From Chryseobacterium sp. 3008163 (GTDB lineage Bacteria > Bacteroidota > Bacteroidia > Flavobacteriales > Weeksellaceae), in assembly GCF_003669035.1 (NCBI RefSeq), contig NZ_CP033070.1, positions 62,001 through 126,000 on the forward strand: DNA of 64,000 nt, written 5' to 3'. Below are positions 8,398-17,963 of the stretch, piece by piece. A program made the translations under genes and the position numbers. The first letter of the stretch is position 1; each line of letters starts with the position of its first letter. The notes under the pieces are model-generated. The model was not told the DNA's origin, did no database searches, and was given only the letters and a program-made list of their open reading frames with translations.

Positions 8398-9867
8398 TTA
8401 ATTTAAAGGTAATGTGAAATAAAATGTAGAACCTTCTTCTACTTTACTCGAAAGACCGATGGTTCCGTGGTGCTGCTTGATGATTTCAGAACAAATGTAC
8501 AAACCGATGCCCATTCCCTGAAACTGCACTGATGATTCTTCAACACGATAAAATTTCCGGAAAACTGCATCCTGCTTAAACTCCGGAATCCCAATTCCGA
8601 AATCGGTGACGCTTACTTTCACTTCGTCGTCATCTACAAACGTTGTAACGATCACCTGATTGTTTTCCGGGGAATATTTGATAGCGTTGGTTAAAAAATT
8701 AATTAAAACCTGCTCGATACGGATGGCATCAAAGGGAATAAGTTGATTAATTTTTCCGATGTGGCGGTCAATTTTCACATTCGGATTATCGTTGGTCTGT
8801 AGAATCGTATCAATCGTATTATTGATCAGTTTTTCTAAATCTGCAGGTTTTTTATTGATTTTAAGCTTACCATTTTCGATTTTAGAAACATCTAACAAAT
8901 CAGTAATCAAGGTGTTTAGCTTTTCTATCTGATCTAAAGCTTTAGTTACGAAAACTCCTTCACTATTTTCTGTATTGCGTTTCAGTTTACGATCCAGCAA
9001 CTGCATATATGCCTTAATACTGGTCAAAGGAGTTTTCAGTTCATGGCTGGCAATACTCAGGAATTCATCCTTTTCTTTTTCCACCTTTTTCTGGTCTTCA
9101 ATATCGGTGAACGTTCCGACCCAGTTTTTTAATTTTTCATTCTGATAAACAGGCGACATTCTTAGCAAATGATATCTGTAATCGTCGGTATTTCTATTTT
9201 TAATTCTTACTTCTAACTCGAGCGCCATTCCTTTTTTTCTGCAACGCTGAAACTCTTCTTCAATATTCAGATCATCAACATGGGTTTCGGGAAAATGCTG
9301 GTCAGATTCAGAATATTCAAACCATTTTCTGTTGACGAAGTTGACGATACCATCCTCATTTAAAGTAAATGCAATTTGCGGTAAAGCTTCCAGCATAAGT
9401 TGAAAGTGATCAATTTCAGACTTCATAGAAACCTGTGCTTCTCTTCTTCCCTTTACCTCCAATTCCAGGCTTTGCTGAGCTTTCTTCATCGCAAGATTAT
9501 TCTCCTGAAGATTGTAGAAAGTTTTTACTTTTAACATCAGAATATCCGGATCGATGGGTTTTGTCACATAATCTATCCCTCCCGACTTGTACCCTTTGGT
9601 AATAAATCTTTTGTCAGTATTGACGGCAGATAAAAATATAATAGGAATTTCTTTGGTTTTGCTGTATCCGGCAAAAGTTTCGGCGACTTCAAAACCGTCC
9701 ATTCCTGGCATCTGAACATCCAAAATAATCAATGCATAATTATTTTTCAATGCCTTACCCAAGGCCTCTTCTCCTGAACTTGCGGTATCAACCTGAAAGT
9801 CTTTAGACTCTAATAATTTTTTTAGCGAAAAAATATTGTTTTGGTTATCATCAACAATTAAAATCAT
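8398..9867 (-). CDS. Response regulator/PAS/histidine kinase fusion
   Basis: Protein of 489 residues. An N-terminal receiver (about 1-120, phospho-acceptor in ALIILDVQMPGMDG) is followed by a short linker, a PAS domain (about 150-265), HisKA with SHELKTPLTS (near 277) and HATPase with GMGIGLYICSE (near 455). With no membrane segment it is a soluble kinase that can receive a phosphate at its own receiver and pass the signal on. It is the first gene of the minus-strand operon, four bases before the large hybrid kinase. A -7 element lies about 50 bases upstream of its start. Confidence 0.93.
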   Translation of the reverse strand: MILIVDDNQNNIFSLKKLLESKDFQVDTASSGEEALGKALKNNYALIILDVQMPGMDGFEVAETFAGYSKTKEIPIIFLSAVNTDKRFITKGYKSGGIDYVTKPIDPDILMLKVKTFYNLQENNLAMKKAQQSLELEVKGRREAQVSMKSEIDHFQLMLEALPQIAFTLNEDGIVNFVNRKWFEYSESDQHFPETHVDDLNIEEEFQRCRKKGMALELEVRIKNRNTDDYRYHLLRMSPVYQNEKLKNWVGTFTDIEDQKKVEKEKDEFLSIASHELKTPLTSIKAYMQLLDRKLKRNTENSEGVFVTKALDQIEKLNTLITDLLDVSKIENGKLKINKKPADLEKLINNTIDTILQTNDNPNVKIDRHIGKINQLIPFDAIRIEQVLINFLTNAIKYSPENNQVIVTTFVDDDEVKVSVTDFGIGIPEFKQDAVFRKFYRVEESSVQFQGMGIGLYICSEIIKQHHGTIGLSSKVEEGSTFYFTLPLN

Positions 9868-9914
9868 AAGACATAAAATAATCTGGTAAACAGGTTACAC
9901 TTTTATTAAGCTAC

Positions 9915-9922
9915 CAAAAATA
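9915..9922 (-). promoter_or_regulatory. -7 promoter element for the kinase/CheB/CheR operon
   Basis: On the minus strand the sequence reads TATTTTTG, an exact match to the Bacteroidota -7 consensus TAnnTTTG, placing transcription start about 40 bases before the kinase ATG. No clear -33 TTTG was found, so this is a partial promoter call. Confidence 0.5.
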
Positions 9923-9960
9923 CTTACAAATTTTTAAAAAACACAGGATTATTTTAGGAA

Positions 9961-9977
9961 TATTTACGTCGTAAATA
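9961..9977. promoter_or_regulatory. Perfect palindrome upstream of the signalling operon
   Basis: TATTTACGTCGTAAATA: two 8-base arms around one central base, with a TACG/CGTA core. It lies about 40 bases upstream of the -7 element of the minus-strand kinase operon and 210 bases before the small gene on the other strand. The rest of 9868-10188 is A+T-rich with no gene. It could be an operator; the binding protein is unknown. Confidence 0.4.
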
Positions 9978-10139
9978 CTAAAATAGGAAAACTAACAATA
10001 TATAATATTTTACTGATAAAGTATTAATACTATGCATTCTCAATAGTTTCAATACCACAAGAACTAAATTAAATTCGTAATTCACCTTTTAAATTATCAA
10101 TCGTTAAAATAAAACTATGCTTGAAAGGTTTTGTAATAA

Positions 10140-10147
10140 TAAATTTG
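10140..10147 (+). promoter_or_regulatory. -7 promoter element
   Basis: TAAATTTG matches TAnnTTTG, with a TTG at 10121-10123 as a possible -33 element (16-base gap). It lies inside the longest version of the next reading frame, so it favours the shorter start at 10189. Confidence 0.45.
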
Positions 10148-10188
10148 GCACAGTTTGTTCTATGTTCTCGCTAAAAAAAATTGAAATC

Positions 10189-10419
10189 ATGACTTACCAA
10201 GAAGCCGTTCAGCACAAAAAAGAATCTTTAGAAAATGCAGATGAATCTCTGCTAAAATTATATCACATCGTCATCACTCCTGCAAACACTGACGAAAGTT
10301 TCAAACATATTGAAGATTTTTCAAAAGATCCTGAAGCCTTCGATGATGAAAGCTGTAAAAAATATTGCACGGATAACGAGTATCAGGTGGTGAGTTTTAA
10401 GAAAGAGGACAATAATTAA
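10189..10419 (+). CDS. Small acidic hypothetical protein
   Basis: Protein of 76 residues starting MTYQEAVQHKKES. The frame is open back to an ATG at 10117, but a good -7 element lies within that extension and the extra 24 residues look non-coding, so I chose 10189. An A-rich stretch before this ATG fits Bacteroidota ribosome binding. The protein is soluble and acidic, with no recognised domain. It has a pair of nearby cysteines (ESCKKYCTDNE). It converges on the acyltransferase gene, overlapping its 3' end by four bases. Confidence 0.65.
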   Translation: MTYQEAVQHKKESLENADESLLKLYHIVITPANTDESFKHIEDFSKDPEAFDDESCKKYCTDNEYQVVSFKKEDNN

Positions 10420-11549
10420 ATCTTTCCGGATTTCATTTTATTGATTACCGGATTTGCATACATCGCTAAAAAACCCTCTTTTAAAACATTGTCTGAAATA
10501 TCAATTCTCATTTCGAGCCTTCTTTCAAATAATTGTTTTTCTTTATCGGAGTAGTTCTGAGAAAACTGATGGGTTTGATGAAGCAAATCATAAGCGATAA
10601 AATTCGTTGGCCAAAGCTGATAGTTTTGAATAATAGAATCATCAATCACCTGCGCAATGGCTTGTAATTGTCGGTTTTTATGGTCGTATTGAGCTGCAAT
10701 TTCATCATATTCTGACTCTAAAACTTTTCCTGCATGAAGGTGGATACGTTTTTTCTGACCCAATACTCCACTCATCATGGTATTGAAATCCTCATCTTTG
10801 GCTTTTACATAAATTTCATCTTTATGCTTTGCTAAAAGTTGGGGCATTTTCAAAACATCCGTTGGATCATATTCATAAGAGATCGATAACGGAACAATTT
10901 TAATCTTTTTGAAAAATTCTGCGAGTGAAATTCCTTCGGATGCCATCGCAAGCATTTTTAGAATACCTTGCTGCGTTGAGTCATTTCCGTCTTTGGTACG
11001 ACCTTCACGCTGGGCAATCCAAACTGAACGATTTTCCACACATAAAAGTTGATAAATATATTCAGACATCAGCTTTGAACTTTTCAATTGTTCACGAAGC
11101 GGCAATCCTCTTTGTACTAAGAAATTTCGGTTGAGTTTCGCTAATTTGTGGAGAAACGTTTGTTGAACCAGATTATCTCCAATGGCTGAAGCGGTCATCA
11201 CATGACCATTTTCTAATAAAATCAAATTCAGCAATGAGGTATCTAAAATAATATCTCTGTGATTAGACACAAAAAGGTAAGCAGTATTTTTATCTAATTG
11301 ATCAAATCCCGAATGAGTCAACTCTTGCGAACTCGTTTCTAAAATTTTTCGAATGGTATGCGAGATAAAATTCTTCTGAAAATCGCGTATTGAATGTGTT
11401 TCTTTCAAATTTTCTGACCAAATTTTTTCATCAGTTTCAGGAAATGTGAAATTCATCAGCGCTTTCATCATGGGATGGCGGACTATACTTTTCACTGCTT
11501 CATTGACTTCGCAGTCATCAAAAGATCTGATATTATCAAACTTCGACAT
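10416..11549 (-). CDS. 1-acyl-sn-glycerol-3-phosphate acyltransferase family protein
   Basis: Protein of 377 residues from the ATG at 11549. A longer frame starts at 11588, but MSKFDNIRSF is the more natural N-terminus. It belongs to the large PlsB/PlsC-like group of Bacteroidota, which adds acyl chains to glycerolipid precursors. The catalytic block reads FVSNHRDIILD near residue 100, so His and the second Asp are one residue further apart than in the classic HX4D. An arginine-rich second block, WIAQREGRTKDGND, matches the FPEGTRS-type motif that binds the glycerol phosphate. No neighbour is functionally linked. The exact acyl acceptor cannot be told. Confidence 0.82.
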   Translation of the reverse strand: MSKFDNIRSFDDCEVNEAVKSIVRHPMMKALMNFTFPETDEKIWSENLKETHSIRDFQKNFISHTIRKILETSSQELTHSGFDQLDKNTAYLFVSNHRDIILDTSLLNLILLENGHVMTASAIGDNLVQQTFLHKLAKLNRNFLVQRGLPLREQLKSSKLMSEYIYQLLCVENRSVWIAQREGRTKDGNDSTQQGILKMLAMASEGISLAEFFKKIKIVPLSISYEYDPTDVLKMPQLLAKHKDEIYVKAKDEDFNTMMSGVLGQKKRIHLHAGKVLESEYDEIAAQYDHKNRQLQAIAQVIDDSIIQNYQLWPTNFIAYDLLHQTHQFSQNYSDKEKQLFERRLEMRIDISDNVLKEGFLAMYANPVINKMKSGKI

Positions 11550-11778
11550 GGAATTTCTAAGGTTTAAAAACAATTTGCAAAAGAACAAAAAATTATTGAC
11601 GTGTCCTTGCTAAGTTCAAATGACATTTGTATGTAACGAATACCTTTCTATTTTTTGAAAAAATTAAAAACATCAAAGGCATTTTTTCCAACTCAAGTAT
11701 TTTAATTAAATTAGATTTCCAGAAAGTGAATTCGTATTTGTTTTATGAATGTCTAAAAAAACCAAATGAATTTAAAAA

Positions 11779-12369
11779 GTGAGTCAGCAAACAGCCAATT
11801 TTTACAATAAATTTTCAGTTTTCTACCCTTTGGTAGATATTTTTTTAAAACCACAAAAACGAAAACTGTTCCATGAAATCAATACTCTTCCGTTTGGGAA
11901 ATTGCTTGAAATAGGCGTTGGAAACGGCGCTCATCTTCCTCTTTACAAGACTCATGGGATCACAGGCATCGACACCTCATTGAATATGCTTGAAATTGCC
12001 AAAAAACATAATCCAAGCAATATCAATCTGCTACAGATGAACGGAGAAACCCTTCTATTTCAAGATGAAAGCTTTGATTACATCGTATTATCACACACAA
12101 TCGCTGTCGTAGACAATCCTGAGAAATTACTGGAAGAAAGCTACAGAGTTTTAAAACCAAACGGAAAAATATTCATTCTCAATCATTTTACTCCTAAAAA
12201 CTGGCTGAGATTGGTCGATTACTCTTTTCATTTTTTCTCTAAAATATTTCACTTTAAATCTGTTTTTCATGCTGAAGAATTGAAAACTTTAGAAAAGTAC
12301 AGATTAGAGAAAGAGGTTAATTTTGGTACTTTTTCATATTTTAAACTTCTAATTTACTGCAAGTCGTGA
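11779..12369 (+). CDS. Class I SAM methyltransferase, PmtA-like (possible phospholipid N-methyltransferase)
   Basis: Protein of 196 residues starting at GTG (no in-frame ATG is close). SAM-binding motifs are clear: LLEIGVGNGAHLPLY (near 37-51), GIDTSLNMLEIAKKH (near 57-71), and the YIVLSHTIAVVDNPEKLLEE block (near 97-116). The order and spacing, with VLKPNGKIFILNHF near 121-134, resemble bacterial phosphatidylethanolamine N-methyltransferase (PmtA). That role is possible but not proved; a ubiquinone/menaquinone-type methyltransferase is the alternative. Its stop codon overlaps the GTG start of the next gene, so the pair is co-translated. Confidence 0.8.
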   Translation: MSQQTANFYNKFSVFYPLVDIFLKPQKRKLFHEINTLPFGKLLEIGVGNGAHLPLYKTHGITGIDTSLNMLEIAKKHNPSNINLLQMNGETLLFQDESFDYIVLSHTIAVVDNPEKLLEESYRVLKPNGKIFILNHFTPKNWLRLVDYSFHFFSKIFHFKSVFHAEELKTLEKYRLEKEVNFGTFSYFKLLIYCKS

Positions 12370-12866
12370 AAAAGAAATATTTTTTAATCATTGTATCTTT
12401 AGCGATCAGCTTGTTCATCTATCTATTTTACCGAACGGAAAAAACGGTGGTTACTGATCTTTTTATTTCGTTAATTTCATTGGATAGATACTTTGGGCTG
12501 AAAGAATGTATCATTAGTAATTTAACACTGAACGAACACATCATCAACTCGTTGCCTGAAGGTTTATGGGTTTTCTGCATCACCTTAACATCTAAAAATT
12601 TATTCTTGAAAATCGGAAATAGAGAAATTAATCTCCTTTTTTTGCCGTTAATATTTTCAATAGGTTTAGAATTTTTTCAGCTGTTCAAATTGACTAACGG
12701 ACGGTTTGATTTTTGGGATATTGGTTTCTCCGTTGCTTTTTGGGCGATTGCAAATTATCTTGTGAAGCATGAAAACTCGAGACAAAATATATTTAAACCA
12801 TTGAATACAAACAGTTTCATTTGTATTTTGAGTTATCTCATTGTTTATTTAGCTCATGTTTGGTAA
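12366..12866 (+). CDS. VanZ-like membrane protein
   Basis: Protein of 166 residues starting with GTG overlapping the previous stop (GTGA). It has four to five hydrophobic segments, near 5-20, 65-80, 88-105, 115-130 and 148-164. The motif GLEFFQLFKLTNGRFDFWDI (near 100-119) is the E-xxQ-x(8)-FD-xxDI core of the VanZ-like family. Family members affect glycopeptide resistance in enterococci, but the biochemical role is not established. It is translationally coupled to the PmtA-like methyltransferase, hinting at a membrane lipid or envelope role. Confidence 0.72.
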   Translation: MKKKYFLIIVSLAISLFIYLFYRTEKTVVTDLFISLISLDRYFGLKECIISNLTLNEHIINSLPEGLWVFCITLTSKNLFLKIGNREINLLFLPLIFSIGLEFFQLFKLTNGRFDFWDIGFSVAFWAIANYLVKHENSRQNIFKPLNTNSFICILSYLIVYLAHVW

Positions 12867-13049
12867 TAAATAAAAGTATACATAAGTAATTTGAAATTTT
12901 CGAGTACAAAGCAGATGGATTTTATTAGGCAAAATGAAATTGCTAATTTTGTGGTTTGGGATGAGATTTTATAGTTCAATTTTTAGCTGTCATTGTAATA
13001 ATTATCATCTAGTACATAGTATTTTAAACTAAAAAAATCTAAACACACA

Positions 13050-13813
13050 ATGTCAATAACAAACGAATCAGAATTAATCGGAATGCAGAAGGCCAGTCAT
13101 GCTGTTGCATTTACTTTAAAACAGATGATTGAATACGCTCAACCGGGTATGACAACCAAAGACCTGGACGAATATGGAGCAAAAATTTTATCGGATCTGG
13201 GAGCAAAATCTGCCCCTTTTTTAACTTACGGATTCCCAGGACACACCTGCATCAGTGTTGATAATGAGTTTTGTCACGGCGTTCCCTCAGAGAAGAAAAT
13301 TTTGAAGGAAGGAGATTTAATTAATATTGATGTGTCCGCAGAACTCGATGGTTATTGGTCAGACAACGGCGCTTCATTTGTCGTTGGTGAAGATATTCAT
13401 CAACATCAGAAATTGGTAGATGCTTCCAAAGAAATTTTGAAAAAAGCGATCAGTAACATCAAAGGCGGTGTGAAAATTTCTGAAATAGGACATTTGATGG
13501 AAACCGAGGCTAAAAAAAGAGGTTACAGAGTGATTAGAAATCTGGGTGGGCACGGCATCGGAAGAAGTTTGCACGAGCAACCAGAAGAACTGATGAATTA
13601 TAAAACCGTTTTGACCAAAGACGATTCAAGAAGAATTCTGTAGTGGCTATTGAAACCTTTATTTCGACAGACTCATCGTATGCAACAGAACTGAACGACG
13701 GCTGGACAATGGTTGGTGACAAGGGCGGATATATGGCGCAACACGAGCACACCATCATGATCACCGACGGAAAACCTATTATTCTTACACAAGAAAATGA
13801 AATATTTAATTAA
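13050..13813 (+). pseudogene. map: Type I methionine aminopeptidase, interrupted by one frameshift
   Basis: Removes the N-terminal methionine from new proteins, using two metal ions. The first frame runs to 13643. Reading one base less from the A run at 13602-13605 continues the family sequence (NRFDQRRFKKNSVVAIETFI) to TAA at 13813, giving about 254 residues, the usual length. Ligands are visible: NIDVSAELDGYWSDNGASF (two Asp), GHGIG (His), ETFIS (Glu) and HEHTIMI (Glu). One missing A restores the whole enzyme. As this is normally an essential enzyme type, sequencing error is likelier than true loss, unless a second map copy exists elsewhere. Confidence 0.88.
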
Positions 13814-13953
13814 GATTAATCTTTTATTTGAATTAAATTTTCACTAAATTTTATTTACTTTTAAAAAATTATAATCCATAAATTGTTTTAATAACGATAT
13901 TTACGTGATTTGGAATACGTTTTGTTTAGCTAACAAATCTGAACTAATCACTG

Positions 13954-16434
13954 ATGGAAAAAAACAAGCCTAACCAGAAAAGTAACCGCAAAAAATGGCT
14001 GATAAGAATTGCGGTCGTAATCGTTATAATTTTTGCGGTATTCCCTTTTGCACTGAACTTTTTTTTACAAAGAAAGCTTCCAGATTTAATCAATAAAAAA
14101 ACACCGTACCAACTTCAATTGAAAAACTTCGATTTGAGCTTGGTTTCGGGTGATTTTTCGGCAACTGATCTGAAAATTTCTACAAAAAATCCGAATGATA
14201 AGAAAATTACACAGATACAAGGAACGATAAAAAAATTGAAATTCATGATTTCAGTATCTGGAAAGCTTTGTTCAATAAATCGTATCATGCCGACCAGTTT
14301 CTGCTGTCGGATTCCGATGTGAAAATTAAATTGGCTCCAAAGACAGATAAAGAAAAAAAGTCTACAAAAAAACAGATTTGCATATCAATAACATCGTGTT
14401 TAGCAATGTTTTCGCTGATATTACGAATGCTGATGGGAAACCCGTCTTCATGGGGAAAAACATCAATATCAAACTAAAAGATATTGAGCAAAACGATAAT
14501 GATTCAAAAATTCCTTTAGCCTTCAAAGAATTTAAAATTGATGCCAAGGAAGTTCATATTGGTGTCAACGAATTCTATCAAATCAATGCAGATCAGATAT
14601 TTGCGGCTAATAAAACGTTAGATTTAAGAAAATTTCATCTTCAGCCCATTCAGAAGCCTGAGAATTACAATGCCAAAAATATCTTTGATTTTTCTTCTGA
14701 GCGTCTTTTGGCAACAGATTTTAATATCAGCAAAGATTCTCTGATTGTTTCAGATATTACTTTTACCCATCCTGATTTGAAAGTGACATCAACAGGAAAG
14801 AACATTGTAGAAAAAGATAAGAATCCAAAAGAAGTTGAAATGAAAATCGGATTGAAAAACATTGATTTTCAAAAGGGTAAAATAGCTGTACTGCAGGCTA
14901 ATAAAGATAAAACGGCTTCGGTTGACAACTTTAATTTTAAACTGACCAATATTGTTTTTGATAAAAATACGGTGAAAGAAAAAATTCCGTTCAGATTTAC
15001 CAATCACGATATCGAAGCAGACAATATTTATTTTAAAGCCAACAATCTTCAGGCATTAAAAATTAAGAAAATTTCTTCCCGTAATTCAAATATTATCGTT
15101 GAAAAATTCCAGATGATTGCGTTGGGAAAAAGTGCTCATAAAGATTTATTTAATGTGACTACAGATGAAATAAAAATCATCAACAATAAAACCAAATATA
15201 TCGGTCAGAAACTGAATATTCAGTTTGACGGTTTGGAAGTTAAAACTCCAGACATTAAAGTAATCTCTGCTACTCAAAAATCGAAGCCGAAAAAAGGAAA
15301 ATCTGAAACTCCTGAATTCAATGCAAAACTTGGTTTCATTAAAATTTCAAATGGTAAAATTTCACAAAGCAGTTTGGGTAAAGAAAAATTAGCTGTTGGT
15401 AAATTTGATATTCAGCTGAATAATATTGTTTCAAACAATGAGCAGCTGAAAAAGATTTGCCAATCAATTTCTCAAGTCATTTAATAACTGCTCAGAAAGT
15501 ATTTTTGGATGCTGGAAAATACTACACATTAAAAATAGGTGATGTGAAAAATTCCGGAAAACAGACGGAGATTAAAGATTTAAAATATCTTCCAAAATAT
15601 TCGAGAGCAGGTTTCAGTAAAGTGATTGCGAAAGAAAGTGATCTGTATACGATTACAGTGAAAAAAATCGGAATTACAGATTTTAATTCAAAATTATTTA
15701 AAAATCAACAAATTGACATCAGCAAGGTTGATATTGATGGTCTGGACTGTAATATTTATCATGATCTCGCACCACCCGATGATACCGAAGCGAGATATCT
15801 CTTCAGCAAAAAACTGCGTGGAATGAAAATGCCGATGTTTGTAAAAAATGTTGCCATCAAAAATTCTAGTTTGGAATATGAAGAGAATGCTGAGAACAGT
15901 AATATTCCAGGGAAATTAACTTTCGACAAATTTGGAATTAATATCACGAATGTTAACAACGGAAAGATAAAAGGCAGACCAACCGTAATTAACGCTGACG
16001 CTCGATTCGCTTTTTACGGAAAAGCAGATACTCAGGTAAATTGGAAATTTGATGTAATGAATCTGGAGGATAAATTTACCATCAACGGAAAAATCCTGAA
16101 GCTTTCTGCAGAAAATGTAAATCTATTTGTACGACCGTATCTGAACGTGACTTTAGATGGAAATATTGATTACCTAAAATTTGATTATTACGGAACCAAT
16201 GCAGGTATTGCAGGAAATTTCTACTTTAAGTACAATGAAATGTATGTGAATTTTCTGAATAAAAAAGGCAACGAAAGAAAGCTTCTCTCAAAAGTTGCCA
16301 ACTGGTTTGTGAAAAACGAATCTACAGGTGAACCTGACCACGTAGTGATTGAGAAAAAGCGAGAATCCGACAGAAGTTTTTTCAGTATGCTTTGGCAGGG
16401 AATTATGGAAGGATTGAAAAAATATCTAATTTAA
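13954..16434 (+). pseudogene. AsmA-like large envelope protein, interrupted by three frameshifts
   Basis: If three single missing A residues are restored (runs at 14229-14235, 14366-14372 and 15449-15453), one frame of about 827 residues results. It starts with a basic tail and one membrane anchor (near 17-37, IAVVIVIIFAVFPFALNFF). A long series of beta-strand-like repeats follows, with FDLSLVSGDFSATDLKIS near the N-terminus. This layout is that of AsmA/DUF748-type proteins, thought to span the periplasm and take part in lipid transport or outer membrane homeostasis. Assignment to a precise family is uncertain. A bidirectional terminator follows. All three breaks lie in A runs of five or seven, which points to assembly error. 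Confidence 0.78.
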
Positions 16435-16441
16435 ATTATAT

Positions 16442-16476
16442 AAAACCTATCTTAGTTTGAATTAAGATAGGTTTTT
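16442..16476. terminator. Bidirectional terminator
   Basis: Stem AAAACCTATCTTA / TAAGATAGGTTTT with an 8-base loop and T runs at either side, between convergent genes. The last codons and stop of the HAD phosphatase lie inside the hairpin. Confidence 0.8.
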
Positions 16477-17251
16477 ATTGTTTGCATTACTCCAAAGTTA
16501 TTGTTGCATAAAGCCTCAAACTTCGCTGCCTCTTTTACCGACGGATGTGCATTTTCCATGGCGTAAGAGTACTCTGCTTTTTTCAACATTTCGATATCAT
16601 TCATGTAATCTCCGAAAACCATGGTCTGTTGCGGAGTTATATTTAATGTTTTCTGAAGTTTTTCAAGCGCATTTCCTTTGTTGATATCTTTATTCATAAT
16701 ATCTAGCCAAAATTTGCCTGAAACAACAACCTCAAGATTGTATTTTTCGAATTGTTTTAGTGTAGGATATAAGTGTTCTTCGGAACCTTCGGGATGATAA
16801 ATCGCGATTTTAAAAATGCTGTCATCAACACCTTTCGTAAGATCCTGAACGTACTGATTTCCTGTATAGAATTGAGCAATATAATCAATAAAATCTTGAT
16901 TCGTTGATTCGTAATAAGCTCTCTTTTTACCGGAAACTACCACAGTAGCTCCTTCAATTCCTCTTATGGTTGTGATAATTTCCTCAACGTATTGTTCTTC
17001 CAGCTTATCAGCAAACAATTCTTCATTTTTATAAATCATGTAGCCGCCATTCTCAGCGATGAAAGCCATTTCATTTTCTTTGTCTCCGAAATATTTGGTA
17101 ATTCCCAACATCTGCCTTCCGCTTGCGGGAACGAAAAGAATATTTCTTTTTTAAGTTCTTCATAGATTTCCGGAAATTCCGGACTTACTTCATGTTTTGA
17201 ATTGAGAAAAGTCCCATCCATATCTGTCACGATCATTTTAATATCCTTCAT
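16452..17251 (-). pseudogene. HAD-IIB (Cof-type) phosphatase, interrupted by one frameshift
   Basis: Adding one base to the T run at 17147-17152 (A run on the coding strand) joins two frames into about 266 residues. Motif I is VTDMDGTFLN near residue 8, with the nucleophile Asp. Motif II is the Ser of VPASGRQM. Motif III and IV are seen as the late Lys and GDYMNDIEMLKKAEYSYAME near 213-232. These small soluble enzymes hydrolyse sugar phosphates or other phosphorylated metabolites; the substrate here is unknown. It converges on the AsmA-like gene across a shared terminator. Confidence 0.87.
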
Positions 17252-17731
17252 AAATCATTTATTTTCTTTGCAGAAACATTCTTTAAATATCAAATATAGT
17301 GGATAATAGCTGAAATATTGCCCATCAAAGGAAATGATAACATTATTTTAACAATAAAACAGTTTGAATTTATTTGATAAGTTTATTGTTGTTCTTCTTA
17401 TATATTTTAGTATCAAACTTATAATATCTTGCGGCTCGATGTGTAACATTCGCTTCAGTTTCTTCTAAAGGAATGATGTAGCTGAACATTGATAGTTTAA
17501 TACATTTATAAAAACAATGATAATCGTCGGATGAAATTTAATATTACCAATATAAAGTTCACTTGATTTAAGGATTTATTTATAAATTTTTCCTAAATAT
17601 TTTTTATTGAAACTATTAATTAAAAATAAAAAATCATTGCCTGAATATCCTGAAAAGCCGTTTTAAAGAATTTTTACGTAAGAATTTATAAATCATGACA
17701 GCACAAGTTTGCTAATTGAACGAAACGAATC
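17252..17731. other. Gene-poor stretch with a possible short broken reading frame
   Basis: About 480 A+T-rich bases upstream of the sRNA-like unit. On the minus strand, 17370-17491 could encode about 40 residues (MFSYIIPLEE, then EANVTHRAARYYKFDTKIY, ending KKNNNKLIK) if one base were added to the T run at 17459-17463. Without that repair the frame differs. The repaired tail looks protein-like, but I recognise no family and the call is weak. Nothing else stands out. Confidence 0.25.
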
Positions 17732-17739
17732 TATCTTTG
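17708..17739 (+). promoter_or_regulatory. Full Bacteroidota promoter without an obvious gene
   Basis: TTTG at 17708-17711, 20 bases, then TATCTTTG at 17732-17739. Both elements match the -33/-7 consensus with correct spacing, giving a start near 17746. The next normal gene begins 220 bases on, behind a terminator. Confidence 0.65.
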
Positions 17740-17745
17740 AAATAA

Positions 17746-17859
17746 GAAAAATGACAAGAGAAATACACCAATCAAATAATTACTTATAAATAGACACCAC
17801 ACCATTTCACTTTATATTAACAAAGGCAAAACTTCACTGTTTTGCCTTTTGTTTTTTTT
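17746..17859 (+). ncRNA. Candidate small RNA or micro-peptide transcript
   Basis: The unit lies between a full promoter and a strong terminator (stem AAAGGCAAAAC / GTTTTGCCTTT at 17822-17849, then a T-rich tail to 17859). The transcript would be about 110 bases. It contains one 12-codon frame, 17751-17789 (MTREIHQSNNYL), only about five bases after the predicted start, so it would be nearly leaderless. It may be a regulatory RNA, a leader for the response regulator gene at 17964 with readthrough, or a micro-protein message. No known RNA family was recognised. Confidence 0.45.
17822..17859 (+). terminator. Strong rho-independent terminator
   Basis: Eleven-base perfect stem AAAGGCAAAAC / GTTTTGCCTTT, 6-base loop, followed by TGTTTTTTTT. 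It lies 105 bases before the response regulator gene. Confidence 0.85.
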
Positions 17860-17963
17860 CTCCGATTTTACATTATCAAGATCATTCTATGATTTGAAAA
17901 TATTTTTATAAATTTTTATTATCTCTGTGATATGTTGGCTTTGTTTTTGCCAAGCAACGGTAT

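Noticed and set aside
10117..10188. Upstream start of the small gene at 10117
   Set aside because: A good -7 element (10140-10147) lies within this part, so it is probably promoter DNA.
13602..15484. Programmed ribosomal frameshifting at A runs
   Set aside because: The breaks occur in many unrelated housekeeping genes, lack typical slippery heptamers and stem-loops, and share one simple error type.
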